Made by a program: the position numbers and the translations under genes
In this document: positions 5,040-9,977 of the stretch, piece by piece
Position numbering within the stretch: the first letter of the stretch is position 1
How the letters are laid out: each line of letters opens with the position of its first letter
Origin: Akkermansia sp.
GTDB lineage: Bacteria; Verrucomicrobiota; Verrucomicrobiia; Verrucomicrobiales; Akkermansiaceae
NCBI GenBank assembly: GCA_020047775.1
Contig: JAIFNK010000077.1
Span: 1 to 9,977 of the forward strand
Direction of reading: 5' to 3'
DNA: 9,977 bases
Notes under the pieces: model-generated
The model's database searches: none
Seen by the model: only the letters and a program-made list of their open reading frames with translations
What the model was told of the DNA's origin: nothing

Positions 5040-8000
5040 ATGGAAAACGGCAGCATTCACGTCGGCCTTAACCTCGGTAGGGCAAACTTCGGAGAGTCCG
5101 TAGGAGCCTTGCGAATTGGCGAAACCACTCCCTCCGCTGTGCTTGGCACACCGTCATCGCTTCGCTACTCTTCAGCTTGGTCCGGAGTGGAAGTCATTCG
5201 CGATGTAAACGACGCCATCCGCCAAGTCAAAGCACCACAGTGTCTTGCGGACGTGATAACGGAAACAGCCGACAAATTCCGCGTTGATTTTTACGATGCC
5301 AACAACATCGGACCGCTATCAGGCGGCCTTCACAATCAGACTGGGAAAACTACTTACGTTTCGTGGGTTATTGAGAATGTCGATACGGTCAGCAACGAGC
5401 ACTTGAAGATCACCCAGGTGAAGGGAGCCACCAGTTTGGTCAACGAATTCCTCTGGGATGGGACCAATCAAGGTTGGGAGTTGCTGGAGGGCAACGGCCA
5501 AAGGAAGGAGAAGAAGACAGTCGTTGTCGATTCCTTGGCAAACACACGGACAGTGACCTCTGTGGTAAAGAATGCAGCCAATACGGTTGTCTCGAAAAAT
5601 GTGAACACCTACAAGGACTTCTCATGGGGCCGGGAACTCATTCAATCGGTGATTGATCCTGATGGCGCGGCCCTTACGACGGCGCGCGCCTTCTACGACA
5701 ATCCAGCCACCGACGGAGGGGCATACGGCAAGTTGAAGTCCGTGACCACTCCCGGTGGCGGCTGGGCCATCTATCAATACGACGCTGAAGGAAGGCTCAC
5801 CAAAACCGCCGAGCCTTTCCTGGACGCCGCATTCGGCTCTGCGGACAACCTCTGTAAGGTGACGACCATTGCCTATCTTGACGCCGCACCTCAGGAGGCC
5901 CGAATTGTCACCATCCTCGGGCAGGAGGTCGGACGAAGCTACAAAGTCACCACTGACGACTTCAACCACATCACACAGGAGGTTGTTTGCACGGTGCCGG
6001 GTGCCGCCTACGATGCCGAATCAAATCTTGTTACCACGACCAAACTCATTCCAAGTGAGGAATTCGTTGGGGAAACCCAGTGGATCTCTAATCCCGACGG
6101 GACTGGTACGACTTACGAATACTCAAAAAACGCAACACAAATGACCGTGATTGTAAGCCAGGGGGAAATGGTCGCCGGATCGGTGAATTCCGGAACCCGC
6201 ACCACCACCATTACAGACATTGCAGGAAACCTCATCTCCGAATTGGTGGAGGATATTGAATCGGACTTCACCCTTTCCTTGAAAACTGTTCCCAACATGG
6301 ACGCATTCGGACGCCCCACTGTCATCGACCACAATGACGGCACCACCGAAACCATCAATTACGGCTGCTGCGGCATCGACTCCCGCACCGACCGGGAGGG
6401 CATTGCCACCAGCTACACCTATGACGCTTTCAAGCGCGTCCTGACCGAGTCCCGCGCCGGTGTCACCATGTCATTCACTTATGATGCGGAGGGCAGGGTT
6501 CTTACCCGCAAACGGATTGGCAGCGACAACAGCGAAATTCCCCTGGAAACCAATGTTTATGACGTGGCGGGGCGGCTTGTCAGCACCACCGACGCACTGA
6601 ACAACCCGACAGGCCACGCACACACCATTGACGGCAGTGGGCGTGATGTTGAAACGATCACCCACCCCAATCTAGGAACCGAGATCACCGTACATCACAA
6701 GGACGGAAGAGTGTATCAAGTTTCCGGAACGGCCGCCGCTCCGCGCCGCATGTTCTACGGCGTTGAGACGGGTGCTGGCTATTTCGAACGCAGTGTAAAC
6801 ATTTCCAGCACCGGAGGCACGGACGAATGGACCAAGACTTGGCAGGACATCGCCGGTCGCGTGGTGACCTCCCAACAAAACGGCCGGGCTGCGGCATCGC
6901 GCCACTACAACCTTGCGGGCAGGCTGGAAAAAACCGTCGATCCCGACGGCGTCACCATTCTCCACAGCTCCGATCCTTTGGAAAACCTGGTTTCCACCAT
7001 TTTGGATGTGGATCGGGATGGGGTTGCCAGCGCCACGGACAGGGTTGAAACCACCACCCGTCAGGTCCTCGGGGCACACGGAACCGTGGTCCGGCGAAGG
7101 GAACAACGAATCGTCAACGCGGCCGGTGTCGAAGAACTCGTCTCTCAGACCGACATCAGCGCCGACGGTCGCAGCCAGTGGATCACCCGCTGGGGGCAAG
7201 CAAGCTCCGCAGTCGTTACCTATGGAGCTGGCGCCACCCGAACGGAGACCTTCACCCACCCGGACAACAGCACGGAAACCCGCAGCTATTCCCAGGGCCG
7301 CATCGTTTCGGAAATCGTCGCAGCGTCCGGCGGAACCCCGGTCCTTAGATCCGTTTCCTACCTCTACGATCCCCATGGCCGGCTTGAAACCGCCACCGAT
7401 GCGCGCAATGGCGCGACCACCTACACCTATGATGACATGGATCGGGTTCTGAGTGTCACCACGCCCGCTCCCGGTCCGGGGCTGCCCGCGCAAACCACCG
7501 GCCACCTTTATGACTCCATGGGCCGCGAAACCGTCACCACTCTTCCGGACCTCAGCGAAATCACTACCGAATACTTTCTAACGGGACAAATCAAGAAACG
7601 GAGTGGTTCCCAGGTTCCCACCGTCGAGTATACCTATGACTCGCAGGGGCGCAGGAAAACGCTGCTCACCACCGGCCAGGCAGGACCGGCCACGACCACT
7701 TGGACCTATCAAAACACCACCGGATGGCTCGACGGGAAACTCTACCCTGGCGGTGACAACATCTCCTATACCTTCACCGACGCCGGGCGGCGGCTCACCC
7801 GCAATACCGGCCGTGGCGTTCAGCGCACCTATGGCTACGACCAGGGTGGCCGCCTGACCGGAATTGATTATTCTGACGCCACACCCGATGTCATCTACGG
7901 CCTCAACCGCTTGGGCCAGGTCACCCACATCACCGACGGTGCTGGCACCCGGACCCGCAGCGTGGCCACCGACGGACGCCTGCTCACCGAAACCTATGAC

Positions 8001-9977
8001 AGCGGACTGCTCTCCGGCGCATCCGCCACCTACGGCCACGACGCCCTGTTGAGACGCGAGACTTATTCCACTGACACCGGCGGATCGGCCTTCGATGTGA
8101 CCTGGGGCTATGACGGAGCATCCAGGCTTTCCACCATCACCTCCGGTGCCGACAGCTCCACTTACACCTATGCCGACAATTCCGGTCTTGTGACAGGGCT
8201 GAGGACGGAACGAGCCGGCACGCCGCGCCTGACCACCAGCATGTCTTATGATGCGGTCGAACGCCTGACCTCAATCGCCTCATCAAATGGCGGGACGGTC
8301 GTTTCATCCCACACCTACGCCTATGACGCCCTCAACCGACGCACCGAATCCGTTCTTGCGGATGGAAGCGAATGGAATTATCAATATGACGACATGGGAC
8401 AAGTCACTTTCGGTGAAAAGCGAACAGGCTGGAACGCGCCGGTCCCCGGAATGAACTTCGGCTACGCCTTCGATGGCATCGGCAATCGCACCGCCGCCAC
8501 CGTCAACGGCCGCACCGGCACCTACACGCCGGATGTCGCCAACCAGTATGACGAGCGCCAGGTTCCCGGAGTCCTCGACATTCGCGGCAGGGCCAGCACG
8601 GCGGCCAGAGTCACCGTCAACACCGCGTTGACCCAGCGCCTGGACGAGTACTTCTACAAAGCCCTCGCCATCGACAACGGCACCGCGCCCCAATATCCCG
8701 GCGTGTCCGTGCTCGCCGTCCAAAACAACGCCGGACCCAACGGCGAAGACATCCAGAGTGAAACCACCGGAAACCTCTTCCTCGCCAAAACGCCGGAAGA
8801 GTTCACCCACGATGCGGAAGGCAACCTAACCTTCGACGGCCGCTGGGAATACACTTGGGACGCCGAAAACCGCCTGATTCGCCAGGAAACCATCGCCACC
8901 GTTCCCGCCGCAGCGAAACGGAAACTCGAGTTCACCTACGACTCGCAGAACCGCCGCATCCGCAAGCAGGTTTTCAACTGGAACGGCACCGCTTGGGTCA
9001 GCCAGCTCGACCTCCGCTTCCTATACGACGGCTGGAACCTCGTTGCTGAACTGGATGCCATCAACACCATGCTGCGTAACTTCGTCTGGGGACTTGACCT
9101 CAGCCGCACACCGCAGGGAGCCGGAGGAGTCGGAGGCCTGCTCGCCATCCGCGAAGGCACGGAAAGCCACCTGCCGGCCTTCGACGGCAACGGCAACGTG
9201 ATGACCCTCGTCAAGGCAAGCGACCAAAGCGTCTCCGCCCGCTACGAATACGGCCCCTTCGGAGAAACGCTCGTCGTAGAGGAGAATGGCGTGTCGAATC
9301 CGTTCCGGTTCTCCACGAAATATCATGACTCCGAGACTGGTCTCTACTACTACGGTCACCGCTATTACAATCCGGTCACCGGCAGATGGTTAAACCGGGA
9401 TTCGATTGAGGAAGAGGGAGGGCTAAACCTGTATGGATTCGCTGGGAACGATGGAATAGGAAGAATTGATATTCTTGGGAATAGGGCAAGTCTGAGACCC
9501 GCCTGGGCTGGAGATCCCAATACCAGTGGACCAAGCTATGATGGCACTCATCTCTGGATCGGGGGGTGGCTATATGCTAGTGGTTTCGACCCCGGAAAAA
9601 CAACAGGGTATGTGCTTGCTAAGTTTGATGTTAATGTTTTGGAGCGAAAAGACTGTAATGGCACGAATGTGCCTGTAAGCTACAATGGAACAGGTAATGA
9701 TTTGTGGACAAATGTCCCGTTTGGACCCGGCGTCGGTAATATTGGTGCTGATAACAGCTTCCCAATTTTTACAGTGTTTGTGAACACTTCGTTTAGTAAT
9801 CAATACTTAGATCAAACGCCCATCAAATGCGAGAAAGGAAAAGTGGAAATAACATGGACTTATTATTTGTATTTTTCTGATAATTCCAGAGATACATTGA
9901 GTGATTTTAATAAGCCTGATAGATCAGGGGAGATGTCGTCTCATAATCCAGGGTTCGCCAATGAGATGAACCATAAA
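5040..9977 (+). CDS. RHS/YD-repeat protein body with C-terminal tip, 3' end beyond the window
   Basis: The frame is open for 1646 codons from ATG 5040 to the window edge with no stop. The first 200 residues continue the exported N-terminal region. From about residue 230 on, YD-type repeats are frequent (YQYDAEGRLTKTAEPF, YTYDAFKRVLTESRAG, YTYDDMDRVLSVTTPAP, YTYDSQGRRKTLLTTG, YTWDAENRLI). They form the beta-spiral cocoon that in RHS and teneurin proteins encloses a C-terminal effector. Also seen are YGCCG at 441-445, a calcium-site-like DVDRDG at 656-661, a non-YD insert at about 1168-1254, and the RHS-associated core at about 1405-1480 (NPFRF...GLYYYGHRYYNPVTGRWLNRDS...LNLYGF). Residues 1481-1646 are the variable tip. 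It is last in the visible operon. With one heptamer removed, the product from ATG 4520 would be at least 1817 residues with a signal peptide. RHS identity is very confident; whether 5040 is a real start is uncertain. Confidence 0.93.
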   Translation, partial: MENGSIHVGLNLGRANFGESVGALRIGETTPSAVLGTPSSLRYSSAWSGVEVIRDVNDAIRQVKAPQCLADVITETADKFRVDFYDANNIGPLSGGLHNQTGKTTYVSWVIENVDTVSNEHLKITQVKGATSLVNEFLWDGTNQGWELLEGNGQRKEKKTVVVDSLANTRTVTSVVKNAANTVVSKNVNTYKDFSWGRELIQSVIDPDGAALTTARAFYDNPATDGGAYGKLKSVTTPGGGWAIYQYDAEGRLTKTAEPFLDAAFGSADNLCKVTTIAYLDAAPQEARIVTILGQEVGRSYKVTTDDFNHITQEVVCTVPGAAYDAESNLVTTTKLIPSEEFVGETQWISNPDGTGTTYEYSKNATQMTVIVSQGEMVAGSVNSGTRTTTITDIAGNLISELVEDIESDFTLSLKTVPNMDAFGRPTVIDHNDGTTETINYGCCGIDSRTDREGIATSYTYDAFKRVLTESRAGVTMSFTYDAEGRVLTRKRIGSDNSEIPLETNVYDVAGRLVSTTDALNNPTGHAHTIDGSGRDVETITHPNLGTEITVHHKDGRVYQVSGTAAAPRRMFYGVETGAGYFERSVNISSTGGTDEWTKTWQDIAGRVVTSQQNGRAAASRHYNLAGRLEKTVDPDGVTILHSSDPLENLVSTILDVDRDGVASATDRVETTTRQVLGAHGTVVRRREQRIVNAAGVEELVSQTDISADGRSQWITRWGQASSAVVTYGAGATRTETFTHPDNSTETRSYSQGRIVSEIVAASGGTPVLRSVSYLYDPHGRLETATDARNGATTYTYDDMDRVLSVTTPAPGPGLPAQTTGHLYDSMGRETVTTLPDLSEITTEYFLTGQIKKRSGSQVPTVEYTYDSQGRRKTLLTTGQAGPATTTWTYQNTTGWLDGKLYPGGDNISYTFTDAGRRLTRNTGRGVQRTYGYDQGGRLTGIDYSDATPDVIYGLNRLGQVTHITDGAGTRTRSVATDGRLLTETYDSGLLSGASATYGHDALLRRETYSTDTGGSAFDVTWGYDGASRLSTITSGADSSTYTYADNSGLVTGLRTERAGTPRLTTSMSYDAVERLTSIASSNGGTVVSSHTYAYDALNRRTESVLADGSEWNYQYDDMGQVTFGEKRTGWNAPVPGMNFGYAFDGIGNRTAATVNGRTGTYTPDVANQYDERQVPGVLDIRGRASTAARVTVNTALTQRLDEYFYKALAIDNGTAPQYPGVSVLAVQNNAGPNGEDIQSETTGNLFLAKTPEEFTHDAEGNLTFDGRWEYTWDAENRLIRQETIATVPAAAKRKLEFTYDSQNRRIRKQVFNWNGTAWVSQLDLRFLYDGWNLVAELDAINTMLRNFVWGLDLSRTPQGAGGVGGLLAIREGTESHLPAFDGNGNVMTLVKASDQSVSARYEYGPFGETLVVEENGVSNPFRFSTKYHDSETGLYYYGHRYYNPVTGRWLNRDSIEEEGGLNLYGFAGNDGIGRIDILGNRASLRPAWAGDPNTSGPSYDGTHLWIGGWLYASGFDPGKTTGYVLAKFDVNVLERKDCNGTNVPVSYNGTGNDLWTNVPFGPGVGNIGADNSFPIFTVFVNTSFSNQYLDQTPIKCEKGKVEITWTYYLYFSDNSRDTLSDFNKPDRSGEMSSHNPGFANEMNHK
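8541..8801 (+). other. Non-YD insert domain within the RHS barrel
   Basis: This stretch (about 87 residues, from NQYDERQVPGVLDIRGRAS to LAKTPEEF) interrupts the YD repeats just before the HDAEGNLTFDGRWEYTWDAENR repeat. It has a beta-sandwich look (VLDIRGRA, ARVTVNT, YFYKALAI, GVSVLAVQ) and ends in the QTPE-like segment KTPEEF. I recall similar inserts at this place in other verrucomicrobial RHS proteins, so it is probably a lineage-specific domain exposed on the cocoon surface. Its function is unknown. Confidence 0.5.
9253..9479 (+). other. RHS-associated core domain
   Basis: The segment from GPFGETL through NPFRFSTKYHDSETGLYYYG, HRYYNPVTGRWLNRDSI, GGLNLYGFAGNDGIGRID and ILG is the conserved core found near the end of bacterial RHS proteins, before the variable tip. 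In families where the tip is released by self-cleavage, this region holds aspartates in RDP and DPxG contexts. Here the prolines are replaced (RDSI, DILG). Confidence 0.92.
9480..9977 (+). other. AT-rich variable C-terminal tip (putative effector domain, incomplete)
   Basis: After the core, base composition changes sharply: line 9841-9900 is about 27% GC against about 60% in the body, and codons ending in A or T become common (aat, gat, ttt, tta). The 166 visible residues are rich in Asn, aromatics and beta-branched residues (HLWIGGWLYASGF, FDVNVLERKDC, ITWTYYLYF) and include Cys at about 1543 and 1600. I recognise no toxin fold or catalytic motif. By analogy with other RHS proteins this is the exchangeable effector domain, acquired separately. 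Its end and any immunity gene would be to the right of the window. Confidence 0.7.

Larger units (their letters stand above)
4520..5071 (+). pseudogene. Exported N-terminal domain of the RHS protein, cut off by a frameshift
   Basis: The frame from ATG 4520 encodes 183 residues. It has a basic n-region (HRVYKR), a hydrophobic core (ILCIFSGLAAFALV) and a likely signal peptidase cut after AKA at residue 28. About 130 residues of beta-rich sequence with acidic patches and paired Cys residues follow, ending GCSSGCEAGGG. That Gly-rich, Cys-rich linker is what I would expect just before the RHS body in verrucomicrobial proteins. From 5030 the product is unlike the rest (RRQYGKRQHSRRP) and stops at TAA 5069-5071. 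The RHS body continues at once in the +1 frame. The break lies in three GAGGCGG copies; with two copies the sequence reads CEAGGGSMENGS without a gap. I read 4520-9977 as one gene in an out-of-frame state, although a stand-alone secreted 183-residue product is possible. No Shine-Dalgarno precedes ATG 4520. Confidence 0.75.

Noticed and set aside
6672..7505. 277-residue minus-strand frame, Gly-rich
   Set aside because: Antisense of the RHS YD repeats, whose repeated Thr/Asp/Gly codons open this frame; no independent evidence.
5040..9977. A CRISPR array or DNA-level tandem repeat suggested by recurring TAC-ACC-TAT-GAC strings
   Set aside because: The recurrence is irregularly spaced and explained by YD protein repeats (YTYD).

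Overview
The window is about 10 kb of GC-rich DNA (roughly 55-60% GC, with a marked AT-rich drop in the last 0.6 kb). It most resembles Verrucomicrobiota. Reasons: an RHS protein with a Tyr-Gly-Cys-Cys-Gly motif and lineage-typical inserts, a thrombospondin-type-3-like module of the form DxDxDGxPDxWE, and starts that mostly lack Shine-Dalgarno sequences. The phylum is my inference from family resemblance, not a search result.

Left flank (1-194): three back-to-back perfect hairpins at 44-113, followed by a gene starting at GTG 195. That gene encodes the N-terminal two thirds of an MmeI-like fused restriction-modification enzyme. It keeps the nuclease motif D-X9-EXK and methylase motifs I (DPACGSGNF) and IV (NPPY). 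Near 1737 the reading frame passes in frame into what looks like the signal sequence and coiled-coil body of an unrelated small lipoprotein, so the target-recognition part is missing. A small XRE-family helix-turn-helix regulator on the minus strand (1959-2207) converges on it.

Centre and right (2476-9977): four plus-strand genes, tightly packed and all apparently exported. They are a proline-rich protein of unknown function, a thrombospondin-3-like calcium-binding protein (ATGA overlap with the first), a two-EF-hand protein, and a very large RHS/YD-repeat protein that runs off the right edge without a stop. The order suggests one operon delivering a calcium-dependent surface or secreted RHS machine, with the XRE gene divergent from its promoter region.

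The most striking observation is in the RHS gene. Its N-terminal exported domain (from ATG 4520) and its RHS body are in different frames, and the break falls exactly on three tandem copies of the heptamer GAGGCGG (5015-5035). Removing one copy restores a continuous product of at least 1817 residues; the three-copy state stops at 5071. The same repeat supplies a perfect GGAGG seven bases before an in-frame ATG (5040), which could start a cytosolic RHS body without a signal peptide. This looks like a possible phase-variation switch, but a fixed mutation, a +1 programmed frameshift or an assembly error would look the same in one sequence.

The RHS C-terminal tip after the conserved core (about 9480 onward) is AT-rich, has different codon use and matches nothing I recognise. 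It is a candidate exchangeable effector domain whose end, and any immunity gene, lie beyond the window.
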